This document shows positions 1 to 7,331 of a stretch of DNA of 64,000 nucleotides, piece after piece (position 1 is the stretch's first letter; each line of letters opens with the position of its first letter). The stretch covers positions 1-64,000 of the forward strand of contig JUEB01000026.1 in NCBI GenBank assembly GCA_000802095.1. Reading direction: 5' to 3'. The position numbers and the translations under genes were made by a program. The notes below the pieces were generated by a model. That model saw only the letters and a program-made list of their open reading frames with translations. It did not search any database and had not been told where the DNA came from. The DNA is from Peptococcaceae bacterium BICA1-7 (GTDB lineage Bacteria > Bacillota > Desulfotomaculia > Desulfotomaculales > Desulfocucumaceae).

Positions 1-190
1 TAGCACCCTTGTTTGGCCAGTATTCGCCATCTTTGAATGCGGCGTTCATTAATCTGTAATAGTTCACAGGTGCATTTTTGGCTAAGTCCGGCTCTCGTAC
101 CCTCATCAACCAAAGCCAGCAGTTCTAATCGCTTTTCACCGCTGATATGAATATTCTTTAGGTTGCCATAAAGGCCTATCTGTCTTTTTT
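1..190 (-). CDS. Transposase OrfB, 5' part only (runs off the window)
   Basis: Reading the minus strand one base back (-1) from OrfA gives an open frame from the A9 run to base 1: it starts RQIGLYGNLKNIH, followed by KRLELLALVDEGTRAGLS and then INERRIQRWR. This is the second helix-turn-helix typical of the start of IS3-type OrfB/OrfAB. It has no start codon of its own, so it is expected to be made by -1 frameshifting on A AAA AAA AAG near 183-191. The catalytic DDE domain would lie before base 1, so whether the element is intact is unknown. Confidence 0.55.
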
Positions 191-496
191 TTTAAGTATT
201 GTAAATTCAACCGCCAGATCAGCTAGAGCCTTTTCCTTTTGTTCCAATTGGGAAAGCAGTGCGTTGTAATCTTCAGCGCTTACAGGTTCTGTATTCTTTG
301 TTTTCTTACTTCTGCTTTTGAGGCTCTCAATGGCCCCGAATTCTATGGTTTCTTCAATTACTCGAAGGTCGGAAAGGTGGAGGCCGTGTTGTCTTAATAT
401 CTCACCAACGGGGGCATCTTCGCCCCTGGTTGCAAGATAAATTTCAAATTTCTTTTTTGCTGTTAGCCGTGGGCGTTTGGTTTTCTTTTCCGTCAT
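176..496 (-). CDS. Transposase OrfA (IS3-like), helix-turn-helix subunit
   Basis: A 106-residue basic protein. The N-terminal half (about residues 10-60) looks like a transposase helix-turn-helix (TAKKKFEIYLATR, then VGEILRQHGLHLSDL). Residues about 75-103 (LLSQLEQKEKALADL) form the heptad coiled coil through which OrfA and OrfAB of IS3 elements dimerise. It ends ILKKKDR-stop exactly at a run of nine adenines, where OrfB overlaps in the -1 frame. The ATG at 496 follows GAAAGGATGGTTCGGG. It should bind the IS ends and regulate transposition; the fused OrfAB product would be the active transposase. IS subfamily not determined. Confidence 0.7.
   Translation of the reverse strand: MTEKKTKRPRLTAKKKFEIYLATRGEDAPVGEILRQHGLHLSDLRVIEETIEFGAIESLKSRSKKTKNTEPVSAEDYNALLSQLEQKEKALADLAVEFTILKKKDR
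183..192 (-). promoter_or_regulatory. Putative programmed -1 frameshift site (A9 run)
   Basis: On the minus strand CTT AAA AAA AAA GAC AGA TAG: nine adenines directly before the OrfA stop. Slipping back one base turns GAC AGA TAG into AGA CAG ATA and continues in the OrfB frame. A_AAA_AAG-type slippery runs at this position are the established mechanism for making OrfAB in IS3-family elements. Slippage itself is inferred, not seen. Confidence 0.55.
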
Positions 497-569
497 CCCG
501 AACCATCCTTTCTGGTTTTTAGTATCTCACGGGACGACTAATCTGCCAACACCCCCGACATTTCTTAGC

Positions 570-735
570 TTAACATACCGGGGCCACCAGGACTTCGCCC
601 GGCTGTAGCTTATTTCCCACTCCAGGATGATTGATCAACTGTGCTGTACCCGTGGCTTTACCTGCCGCCGCTCCCACGCCCTGCAAGTAATTGCCTGAGG
701 AAATGATAGCAGGTTGCGAACGCGTTGCCTTATCA
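570..735 (-). pseudogene. Fragment of a PEP-utilising (swivelling domain) protein, PEP-synthase-like
   Basis: The minus-strand frame reads IISSGNYLQGVGAAAGKA, then GTAQLINHPGVGNKLQPGE, then VLVAPVC-stop. This matches the mobile phosphohistidine (PEP-utilisers) domain of PEP synthase, pyruvate phosphate dikinase and rifampin-phosphotransferase-like proteins, in which G-x-A-S-x-G-x-A is followed by a G-(D/E)-V-L-V-A strand. Only about 55 residues remain. Upstream the frame meets a stop (TAG near 737) and downstream it is cut at about 574 where the insertion element begins, just before the Thr/Pro-Trp segment expected after LVAP. It is therefore a broken gene remnant. Confidence 0.6.
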
Positions 736-772
736 CCATGCTATTTCCCCTTTTCCGAGGGCTTGAGTTGGA

Positions 773-803
773 GTTAACTCCAGGTGTTATGATATCGGAT
801 ATC
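773..803 (+). promoter_or_regulatory. MerR-type operator-promoter (19-bp spacer with palindrome)
   Basis: TTGAGT (773-778) and TATGAT (798-803) are separated by 19 bp instead of 17. The spacer contains the perfect 12-bp palindrome GGAGTTAACTCC (780-791). An over-long spacer carrying the dyad is the hallmark of promoters that MerR-family proteins activate by DNA untwisting. It lies 16 bp upstream of the merR-like ATG, so the regulator probably controls itself and the DUF362 gene behind it. Confidence 0.75.
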
Positions 804-818
804 AGGAGGTGAAACCGT

Positions 819-1205
819 ATGACGATTTCAGAAGTAAGTGAAAAATTTGACATTTCACAGGATACACTTCGTTATTATGAACGCATCGGACTGATTCCCC
901 GTGTGAACCGCAATAAAAGCGGAATGAGGGACTATACGGAAGAAGACTGTAATTGGGTTGAATTTATCAAGTGTATGCGAGGCGCAGGTCTTCCGATTGA
1001 AGTATTGATTGAGTATGTTGGGCTGTTTCAACAGGGTGCTGAAACCGTTGAGGCAAGAAAAGGGCTCTTAATCGAGCAGCGTAAGCAGCTCATAGCAAGA
1101 ATGGAGGATATGAAGAAAACACTGGAACGCCTGGAATATAAAATTGCAAGATATGAACAGGCAGTAGTTGTAAAAGAAAAAGAGCTAAAAAAATCGGAGA
1201 ATTAG
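819..1205 (+). CDS. MerR family transcriptional regulator
   Basis: 128 residues. The winged helix-turn-helix is at residues 1-70, with the family signature TLRYYERIGLIPR (16-28) and YTEEDCNWVEFIKCMRGAGL (39-58). A long dimerisation helix occupies about 76-125. The effector end is short and carries no CxxC or Cys-rich metal loop; the only cysteines are 44 and 52, so it resembles the AdhR/TipAN-like members that sense aldehydes or small organics rather than the metal sensors. The start is set by AGGAGGTG seven bases before the ATG. It sits 29 bp before the DUF362 gene and under a 19-bp-spacer promoter. The effector cannot be told from sequence. Confidence 0.85.
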   Translation: MTISEVSEKFDISQDTLRYYERIGLIPRVNRNKSGMRDYTEEDCNWVEFIKCMRGAGLPIEVLIEYVGLFQQGAETVEARKGLLIEQRKQLIARMEDMKKTLERLEYKIARYEQAVVVKEKELKKSEN

Positions 1206-1234
1206 TTAAACGTTTTTTGGAAAGGATGAGGTTC

Positions 1235-2344
1235 ATGTCAAGTAAAGTTTATTTCGTCAACTTGCGATCCAGAACATATGAGGAAAGTAAGATTAGTAAG
1301 ATTAGAAAATTATTTGATCGCGCTGGCTTAAACGATCTTATTCAAAAAGATGATCTTACAGCTATTAAACTTCATTTTGGTGAACGTGGCAGCGATGGTT
1401 TTATAAACCCTGTTTTTGTGCGGCAGGTGGCAGATAAGGTCAAAGCAAAAGGCGCTACGCCATTCCTAACAGATACGAATACACTGTACTCAGGAAGCCG
1501 CCATAATGCAGTGAATCATTTGATAACAGCGATGGAACATGGTTTTGATTATACTGTTACCGGTGCTCCACTGATTATTGCAGACGGTTTGCGCAGTGAA
1601 AATATTGTGGAAGTTGAAATCAATAAAAAACACTTAAGCAAGGTAAAACTGGCCAGAGATATTGTTAGCGCTGATAGTGTTATTGTATTATCGCATTTTA
1701 AAGGTCATGAAATGGCTGGTTTTGGCGGCGCCATAAAAAATCTTGCCATGGGCGGGGCGCCGGCAGCCGGGAAAAAAGAGCAGCATGCCGCCAAGATGGT
1801 CGTCAATAACGACAAATGTATCGGTTGCGCGCAGTGTTGTTCTGTTTGTCCGGAAAAGGCCAGCGCTCTTAACGATGATAATAAAGCTGAAATCGAGCCG
1901 GATAAGTGCATCGGCTGCGGTGAGTGCTTAACCGTGTGTTCTGAAAAGGCTATTGAATTGGACTGGGAGACCGAGATTCCATCCTTCCTTGAAAGAATGG
2001 CTGAATACGCCTATGGAGTGGCAAAGACTCATGAGCAACATATCGGCTATATCGATTTTCTTATTAATATTACCCCTGATTGTGATTGCGCGTCGTGGAG
2101 CGATGCGCCCATTGTTCCGGATATAGGCTTTCTGGCGTCAACGGATCCGGTAGCTATTGACCAGGCCAGTTATGACCTTGTGAATAAACAGGTTGGATTA
2201 TCCTCGTCTTTGCTTTCGTCTGAATGCGGGTCTGGTGTTGACAAGTTTTATTGTTTGAGATCACATATAGACGGAACGGTCCAATTATGCTACGGAGAAG
2301 AAATCGGATTAGGCAGTCGCGACTATGAACTAATTTTCCTATAA
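1235..2344 (+). CDS. DUF362 domain protein with two [4Fe-4S] ferredoxin motifs
   Basis: 369 residues from the ATG at 1235 (AAAGGATGAGG precedes it; an upstream in-frame TTG at 1217 overlaps that ribosome site and is unlikely). The N-terminal 190 residues match DUF362, with the landmarks KLHFGERGSDGFI, LSHFKGHEMAGFGG and LAMGGAPAAGK. Two CxxCxxCxxxC clusters, at about residues 195-206 (KCIGCAQCCSVC) and 225-236 (KCIGCGECLTVC), should bind two [4Fe-4S] clusters. The C-terminus returns to DUF362 sequence (DPVAIDQASYDLV). It is cytoplasmic, without signal peptide or TM segment. DUF362 proteins are thought to act in electron transfer, but the reaction is not known. Likely co-transcribed with the MerR gene. 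Confidence 0.85.
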   Translation: MSSKVYFVNLRSRTYEESKISKIRKLFDRAGLNDLIQKDDLTAIKLHFGERGSDGFINPVFVRQVADKVKAKGATPFLTDTNTLYSGSRHNAVNHLITAMEHGFDYTVTGAPLIIADGLRSENIVEVEINKKHLSKVKLARDIVSADSVIVLSHFKGHEMAGFGGAIKNLAMGGAPAAGKKEQHAAKMVVNNDKCIGCAQCCSVCPEKASALNDDNKAEIEPDKCIGCGECLTVCSEKAIELDWETEIPSFLERMAEYAYGVAKTHEQHIGYIDFLINITPDCDCASWSDAPIVPDIGFLASTDPVAIDQASYDLVNKQVGLSSSLLSSECGSGVDKFYCLRSHIDGTVQLCYGEEIGLGSRDYELIFL

Positions 2345-2780
2345 AACGAATAATTCAACTTGATCAGGTAGATGTGGATGCCTTATAAATACGTAAGGGC
2401 AAGAGGGGGAGGCAAGATAATCTTAAGCGCATCTTTTGAAATCAAAAAAATACACCTGAGCCGCTGGATGAAGTATTTGAAGGGGGAGGGGAGTGTAAGT
2501 TTACATAATATTACCTGATCTTTTTTAAATGTGAGAATTATTAAGGATATAATTCTATGGGTCCTTTTTATTGGAGTTATAATTCTGCTATGAAGTTGAA
2601 AAGTTTTAAGGAAAAATATTTATAATATTATCGGTAATTTTTTTTAGGTGTTTGAATGTTATTGGGTTAGTCAAAAATGCTATAGGATATATTTAGTTCT
2701 CTATATCTATATTGATCTATATTGCAAAATGAACTGTATATTAATAAAGGCATATTATTAAATAATAATTAAGAGGTTAA

Positions 2781-2810
2781 GCAATAATTTAATAATAATT
2801 AAATTATTGC
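2781..2810. repeat. Perfect 13-bp inverted repeat (hairpin)
   Basis: GCAATAATTTAAT and its exact complement ATTAAATTATTGC are separated by AATA, with a further partial GAGG/CCTC match outside. All-AT arms with no T-run on either side make a classical terminator unlikely. It could be a protein-binding dyad or a structured transcript; function unknown. Confidence 0.6.
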
Positions 2811-2860
2811 CTCAAAAATGCCACTTAGAGGTGAGATATCAGTGTGTATAATGAACCACA

Positions 2861-2912
2861 CCACCCAAATCATTTTCTCTTGCCACAGGGCAAAATAGAG
2901 GGGTGGTTTTTT
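2861..2912 (+). terminator. Terminator-like nested hairpin
   Basis: Outer arms CCACCC (2861-2866) and GGGTGG (2901-2906) enclose an inner TTGCC/GGCAA hairpin (2880-2893) and are followed by TTTTTT. The plus-strand U-run directly after the stem fits an intrinsic terminator, possibly of the merR-DUF362 transcript or of an unannotated small RNA ending here. The nested form is larger than a typical terminator. Confidence 0.45.
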
Positions 2913-3218
2913 GTGTGCTTTTGAAAAATATACTGACCAGGACTATTGGGATTAAAAGAAAGGTAATGGCAACAAGAGAGTCAGTGGAAATTAATCTGCT
3001 GGCTTTTTATTTGGTTAGATAATGCCATGATGGCCCAGCAAAGGTTTGGGTGAAACAGTAAAATGGTTGATCATAAAAACACCATTGGGCTGTAGGGGTA
3101 GGCGAAGTGATAACCTGGTGATGTTGTGTTTATTATTGCGGGAATTTGGAATGAGTTATTCGGGAGGGCCTATTCTCGGCGGTTTTTCTCAGTGGGAGAG
3201 GGGTTACTTTTTATAAGT

Positions 3219-3235
3219 TAACATAATATATGTTA
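3219..3235. promoter_or_regulatory. Operator-like palindrome TAACATA-N3-TATGTTA
   Basis: A perfect 7-bp inverted repeat with 3-bp spacer lies in the gap before the Cys-rich gene's 3' end. It resembles a dimeric repressor site, but no neighbouring gene starts within 300 bp on the plus strand, so its role is unclear. Confidence 0.3.
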
Positions 3236-3277
3236 TCGGAACATATTGGGTTTATATAAATCATTTCTTTTCAGGTT

Positions 3278-3583
3278 TCATGGGCCAGATTTTTCCTTCT
3301 TTGTCGGGGCGCGTGATTTCTCTTTCTTACCGTTCTTTCCGGTTTTGCCGTTTTTTCCATACTCAAAAATTTTATCATCATACAACAAAATGTCACTTAT
3401 CTCAATAGCGTTAAAATCGGCTAATTCTAGGCATTTGGCACAGTTATCACAGGTTTTTAAGGGATCAAGGTCACAAACAAAGCATTCGCAACAGTTGTCA
3501 CATACTTTATCCTCTTCCAGAATGCACTTTTTGGGAAACTTTTTAAGCTTTTCCGGATCATACTTTACCATAATTTTTATCAT
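3278..3583 (-). CDS. Small cysteine-rich protein, function unknown
   Basis: 101 residues. Residues about 20-51 carry seven to nine cysteines in close pairs (KCILEEDKVCDNCCECFVC, then CDNCAKC), a pattern that suggests a zinc or Fe-S binding knuckle. The tail from about 74 is Lys/Gly-rich and disordered (KNGKTGKNGKKEKSR). No signal peptide or TM segment. The first ATG (3583) has a weak AGG two bases ahead; a second ATG at codon 5 is possible. It stands alone in AT-rich DNA between a non-coding stretch and the phospholipase gene. I do not recognise a named family; conservation of the Cys pattern is the main evidence that it is a real gene. Confidence 0.6.
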   Translation of the reverse strand: MIKIMVKYDPEKLKKFPKKCILEEDKVCDNCCECFVCDLDPLKTCDNCAKCLELADFNAIEISDILLYDDKIFEYGKNGKTGKNGKKEKSRAPTKKEKSGP

Positions 3584-3822
3584 CCTAGCTTAAAGTGTAA
3601 GTGTATAATGTATACTTATATTTTATTTTATATCTAAAAAAAAATCATTAAATAATCCTTAAATGGACAGAACAGTATGTTGAAAGGGTGTTTTATGTGC
3701 TTAAGTGTACAATGCCTAAATCTGAATTAATATTAAAAATATTCAGAACAAATAAAATATTAACCACTTATTATTCTAATAAATAGTAAAAGAATAATAT
3801 AGTAATACTTATTCTTTTATAA

Positions 3823-4509
3823 TTACTTACCTATAAGAAAGAAAAAGTGATTGTAAAGGCATGCTGTGGTCCTCTGTGCCAGAGTTAAAAGATTGCTGCA
3901 GGCTTTTGTATAGCCGCTTATATTATAGCTGGACACATCATCATAATATTTTTGTGCAGTATTGGCGTTATAGTATATAAGATCGTTTATACTTTTGAAG
4001 TATTTGTATAACCCATCTTTTTTTGCCCGGAATTTTTCCTTGTTATTCATAACCCAGAGTTCAAAATTCCGGTGGCCGTTAAATGCTATGCCTTTTGCAT
4101 GGTGTGGAACACAAACATCCTGAACTATATGGGCCGCCGCTCCCAGATAAAACATAGACTTTTGCTTTTTACCACGGTTCCAGTAATAAAGCGCTCTGTC
4201 TATATAGCTTCGACATTCCGTGGCGGCTGTTATATAAGGGATGATTCCTTTTCCTGTATCCGGGCTGTAATAGTGGGACAGATACTTCCAGCCTTTATCG
4301 GCCCAGAGATTCCCCATATCTATATAACTCCGGTATTTCTCAGTTATACTAAGCACATCAACCATACCATCATTTTTTAGTATCTGTGCAGTCTGGTTGC
4401 TGATAAATAAATGAGTAGCACCTCCCATATCAAATAGCTTCTGGATAGGTGTCCCGGCTTTAAGTATTACTTTGCAGGCCGGCCAGATATGTTTCTCGCA
4501 GATGCTCAA
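3823..4509 (-). CDS. Zinc-dependent phospholipase C family protein
   Basis: 228 residues matching the Zn_dep_PLPC family (Bacillus cereus PLC / alpha-toxin N-domain). The metal ligands are recognisable: H33 in ATHLFI, D64 in DMGNLWAD, H79 in YLSHYY, H127 and D131 in AAHIVQD, H136/137, and H146 with E150 in HRNFE. These would hold the three-zinc centre that hydrolyses phospholipid head groups. Unlike the secreted toxins there is no signal peptide; the N-terminus simply begins MSICEKHIWPACK, and the mature N-terminal Trp ligand of B. cereus PLC is not at the usual distance before H33. The start at 4509 is TTG with a poor ribosome site; an in-frame stop lies 24 bases upstream. Location and substrate are uncertain. 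Confidence 0.75.
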   Translation of the reverse strand: MSICEKHIWPACKVILKAGTPIQKLFDMGGATHLFISNQTAQILKNDGMVDVLSITEKYRSYIDMGNLWADKGWKYLSHYYSPDTGKGIIPYITAATECRSYIDRALYYWNRGKKQKSMFYLGAAAHIVQDVCVPHHAKGIAFNGHRNFELWVMNNKEKFRAKKDGLYKYFKSINDLIYYNANTAQKYYDDVSSYNISGYTKACSNLLTLAQRTTACLYNHFFFLIGK

Positions 4510-4613
4510 GGATGGTAAACCCCCGTCAGATTAAAAACATGTTTATTTTGCTCAAATAAAAAAACCATATTCATAAAAAAAAGCCTATATTTGACATACG
4601 TAACAATTATTTT

Positions 4614-5450
4614 CTACCTGGAAGCTCCCCGGGTCATTTTGCTCATTAAAAAACTGGCTGCTACATTTATGGCCAGTATTATAAAAATTAGCACTGTGGC
4701 GGTGCCATAGGCATTTTCCATGGATGTTCCCTCTAAGGCCAGTGTGTAAAGGTGTATTGAAAGAGACCTGGAGGGGTCCAGCAGGGATGTCGGCAGGCTC
4801 AGGGAACTTCCGGCGGTCAGTAAAAGAGCTGCCGTCTCCCCCACTGCCCTTCCTGTTCCAAGTAATACTCCGGTAGCTATTCCGGGAGCTGCTGCAGGCA
4901 GCACTATCCTGTACACAGTCTGCCATTTGCCGGCCCCCAGGGCCAGACTGCATTCTCTGTCTCTTATGGGCACACTTTTGATGGCCTCCTCAGATGTTTT
5001 TATTATGGTGGGAAGAATCATAATACCCAGGGTCAGTCCTCCTGAGAGTATAGACCAGCGAAAGCCCAAAAAGATAACCAGGAAGGCGAATCCCAAAAGG
5101 CCGAATATGATAGATGGGACACCGGCCAGCGCATCAGTTGCAAAGCGGAGGGCATTAATGAGCCTGCCCTTACGTGTGTATTCGGCAAGATTTATGGCTG
5201 CCAGAATCCCCACCGGGGCAGCGAAGGCAAGGGCCACGGCAATAAGATAGAGGGTTCCTGCTATTGACGGAAATATACCTCCCTCCCTGCCGTTATTCCT
5301 GGGCAGGGAGGTGAGAAATTCCCAGCTTATGACCCCTAAGCCCTCCTTAAGTATATGCAATATTATTGCCAAAAGGCTCCCTACCGCCAGTAGCACGGTT
5401 AAATAGATTAAGGTTTTTGCTATGGCTTCTTCTATCAAGGCTGCATTCAT
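4614..5450 (-). CDS. pstA: Phosphate ABC transporter permease PstA (second copy)
   Basis: About 278 residues, six predicted membrane segments, with the ABC permease EAA loop EAIKSVPIRDRECSLALGA followed by GKWQTVYRIVLPAA. PstA pairs with PstC to form the phosphate channel. The ATG at 5450 is chosen (GGTGA upstream); a TTG at 5468 in the same frame would overlap pstC by 11 bp. It is the last gene of the locus, and the stretch after it (4510-4613) holds no pstB. It is a divergent paralogue of the pstA at 6444-7331, not a tandem copy by recent duplication. An ATPase must come from elsewhere. Confidence 0.85.
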   Translation of the reverse strand: MNAALIEEAIAKTLIYLTVLLAVGSLLAIILHILKEGLGVISWEFLTSLPRNNGREGGIFPSIAGTLYLIAVALAFAAPVGILAAINLAEYTRKGRLINALRFATDALAGVPSIIFGLLGFAFLVIFLGFRWSILSGGLTLGIMILPTIIKTSEEAIKSVPIRDRECSLALGAGKWQTVYRIVLPAAAPGIATGVLLGTGRAVGETAALLLTAGSSLSLPTSLLDPSRSLSIHLYTLALEGTSMENAYGTATVLIFIILAINVAASFLMSKMTRGASR

Positions 5451-5457
5451 TTTCAAG

Positions 5458-6309
5458 TCAGTCACCAACCTTCTGGGGAATAAGGAGAACCAGTGAATTT
5501 AGTAGCAGTATAAAAACAAACAGAACTATTCCGGCTGCAAAAAGGGCGCTGGCATGTTCACCCGAGGCGTAGCCCATTTCTATGGCAATGTTGGCGGTCA
5601 GCGAACGCACCGGGTCCAGAGCTGAACCTGGCAATAGGGCTACATTGCCGGTCACCAGCACTATGGCCATGGTCTCCCCCACCGCCCTGCCCAGGCCAAG
5701 AATTACCGAGGTCACAATGCCGGACCTGGCGGCGGGCAGTATTATAGTTTTTATGGTCTGCCAGTGATTGGCTCCCAGGGCCAGTGACCCTTTTTTATAA
5801 TCTTTGGGCACAGCCCGGATAGAGCGCTCGGAAATGGTGATTATGGTGGGCAGTATCATTATAGCCAGTACAATTGACCCGGATAGTGCGCTGAAGCCCG
5901 CTCCGCCGAAAAGTTCCTTGATCAGCGGGACCAGCACCACCAGCCCGTAAAAGCCGAATACAACCGAGGGAATACCTGCCAGAAGGCCTATGGCCGGCCT
6001 TATAATGCCAGCCAACTGCCGGGGCGCCACCTCGGCCAGGAAAATAGCGCAGCCTATGCCCAGAGGAACCCCTATAATAAGTGATCCTGCGGCTATATAA
6101 AAAGTTCCCATGATCATGGGCAGAAGACCAAAGGAAGAGTTGGCCGGATCCCAAATTTTACCGCCTAAAATATTAGTAAGGCCGTATTTATAGAAAACAG
6201 GGATACCTTTATTAAATATAAATAAGCATATCAGCATAAAAACAAAAACTGCCGTCAGGGCACTTAATAAAAGTAATATCTCAACTATTTTTTCTGGGCG
6301 CGGTTTCAC
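5458..6309 (-). CDS. pstC: Phosphate ABC transporter permease PstC (second copy)
   Basis: 283 residues, six membrane segments. Diagnostic PstC segments are GIPSVVFGFYGLVVLVPL (about 113-130), the EAA loop RSIRAVPKDYKKGSLALGA and GLGRAVGETMAIVLVTGN. It forms the membrane channel with the PstA encoded just downstream. It follows a terminator (6382-6403) that closes the pstS-pstC-pstA unit, so it is probably transcribed from its own promoter in 6310-6380, or by read-through. Together with the downstream pstA it forms a second, sequence-divergent permease pair. Substrate could be phosphate or a related oxyanion. Confidence 0.87.
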   Translation of the reverse strand: MKPRPEKIVEILLLLSALTAVFVFMLICLFIFNKGIPVFYKYGLTNILGGKIWDPANSSFGLLPMIMGTFYIAAGSLIIGVPLGIGCAIFLAEVAPRQLAGIIRPAIGLLAGIPSVVFGFYGLVVLVPLIKELFGGAGFSALSGSIVLAIMILPTIITISERSIRAVPKDYKKGSLALGANHWQTIKTIILPAARSGIVTSVILGLGRAVGETMAIVLVTGNVALLPGSALDPVRSLTANIAIEMGYASGEHASALFAAGIVLFVFILLLNSLVLLIPQKVGD

Positions 6310-6381
6310 TTTGCAACTCTCCCATATTTAAATGATTATAAGTTAATTTTATAGAGTTGTAGAAAATCCTTCTTTTATTAA

Positions 6382-6403
6382 TAAAAAACCGCCCTGTGGG
6401 CGG
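6382..6403 (-). terminator. Intrinsic terminator after the first pstA
   Basis: CCGCCC/GGGCGG stem (6389-6403, 3-nt loop); on the minus strand it is followed by TTTTTTAT. It lies 40 bp past the stop of the pstA at 6444 and separates the two permease pairs. Confidence 0.85.
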
Positions 6404-6443
6404 TAGACGCTTAATATACGGTCCTTTTAATACTGACACCTGA

Positions 6444-7331
6444 TTAGGCGGCGGTCAGCCGGCGCTCAATAATCCTGCTTATCCAGCGGGCCAGAACGTT
6501 AAAGCCCAGTACAATGATCACCAGCACTGCTGCCGAACCGTCTGCCACCCTGCGCACATCAGGAATGAGACCCTCCGAGTTAATCTTCCATATATGTACC
6601 GCCAGTGTTTCAGCAGGACGGAAAGGATTAAGCGGAGATGAGGGGCTGGTGATGTCAAAGTTGGTAAAATTCAAGGCCGGGCTGCTCATTCCGGCGGTAT
6701 AGAGAAGGGCTGCAGCCTCGCCGAAAATACGTCCGGCGGTAATTATAAAGCCCGTTACTATAACAGGAAAGGCGGTCGGCAGGATCACCCTCCACATGGT
6801 CTGCCAGCGGCTGGCGCCCAGTGCCAGGCTGCCTTCCCTTATTTCCGGAGAGACCCCGTGGATAGCTTCCTCGGAAACACGCACCATGAGGGGCAGGTTT
6901 ATAATGGTTAGAGCCAGGGCTCCGGACATCAGGGTATAGCCCCAGCCGGTCATGTTTACAAAAATAAGCAGGCCAAAAAGCCCTACCACAATAGAGGGCA
7001 GTGAGCTGAGAGTTTCTATGCTGAGGCGGATGCCCTCGGCTATCTTATTACTTCGGCCAGCATATTCAGCCAGATAAATGCCGGCCAGAAGGGCAACCGG
7101 AAGTGTAATAAACATGGTCAGAAAGAGCAGGTAGAAGGAATTAAAAATTTGAGGAGCTATACCTCCCCCTGCACTGATAAACTCCGGGGGAGATGTTAAA
7201 AATTTTATATCTATAGCCTGTATGCCGTGGTAGAAAATAAAACCTAAAAGTCCGGTCAGAATGATGATCACCATTGCTGCCCCGGCCCAGAATACTCCGG
7301 TGGCCAGTCTGTCCGCCTGACTTGGAGTCAT
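6444..7331 (-). CDS. pstA: Phosphate ABC transporter permease PstA
   Basis: 295 residues, six membrane segments, EAA loop EEAIHGVSPEIREGSLALGA then SRWQTMWRVILPTA, and a long extracytoplasmic loop between segments 5 and 6 (SSPALNFTNFDITSPSSPL). Its start ATG overlaps the stop of the upstream pstC by 4 bp (ATGA), so the two are translationally coupled. It forms the inner-membrane phosphate channel with PstC and receives phosphate from PstS. A terminator follows, so pstS-pstC-pstA forms one transcription unit. Confidence 0.9.
   Translation of the reverse strand: MTPSQADRLATGVFWAGAAMVIIILTGLLGFIFYHGIQAIDIKFLTSPPEFISAGGGIAPQIFNSFYLLFLTMFITLPVALLAGIYLAEYAGRSNKIAEGIRLSIETLSSLPSIVVGLFGLLIFVNMTGWGYTLMSGALALTIINLPLMVRVSEEAIHGVSPEIREGSLALGASRWQTMWRVILPTAFPVIVTGFIITAGRIFGEAAALLYTAGMSSPALNFTNFDITSPSSPLNPFRPAETLAVHIWKINSEGLIPDVRRVADGSAAVLVIIVLGFNVLARWISRIIERRLTAA

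Larger units (their letters stand above)
1..574 (-). mobile_element. IS3-type insertion sequence, partial (one end present)
   Basis: On the minus strand a short first reading frame (176-496) runs into a second one that leaves the window at base 1, the orfA/orfB arrangement of IS3-family elements. The probable end of the element is near 574: on the minus strand the sequence changes there from a PEP-utilising-domain reading frame to non-coding DNA beginning TGTTAAGC, and IS3-type ends begin with TG. The other end lies outside the window, so the inverted repeat partner and the target duplication cannot be checked. Family assignment rests on the two-frame layout, the helix-turn-helix and coiled-coil of OrfA and the A9 slippery run. 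Confidence 0.65.
2345..3277. other. AT-rich non-coding segment, about 0.9 kb
   Basis: No convincing gene. The stretch contains two strong dyads (2781-2810 and 2861-2912) and an operator-like palindrome (3219-3235), listed separately. A 46-codon ATG frame at 2378-2518 has only a weak ribosome site and no recognisable motif, so it is not called. Base composition is clearly poorer in GC than the rest of the window, as is the neighbouring DNA to 4600. Confidence 0.5.

Noticed and set aside
635-853. 72-residue minus-strand frame spanning the merR promoter
   Set aside because: It overlaps a clear promoter and the merR start on the other strand; the residues that make sense here are those of the PEP-domain remnant in a different frame.
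2378-2518. 46-codon reading frame after the DUF362 gene
   Set aside because: Weak ribosome site, no recognisable domain and AT-rich repetitive surroundings; not enough to call a gene.
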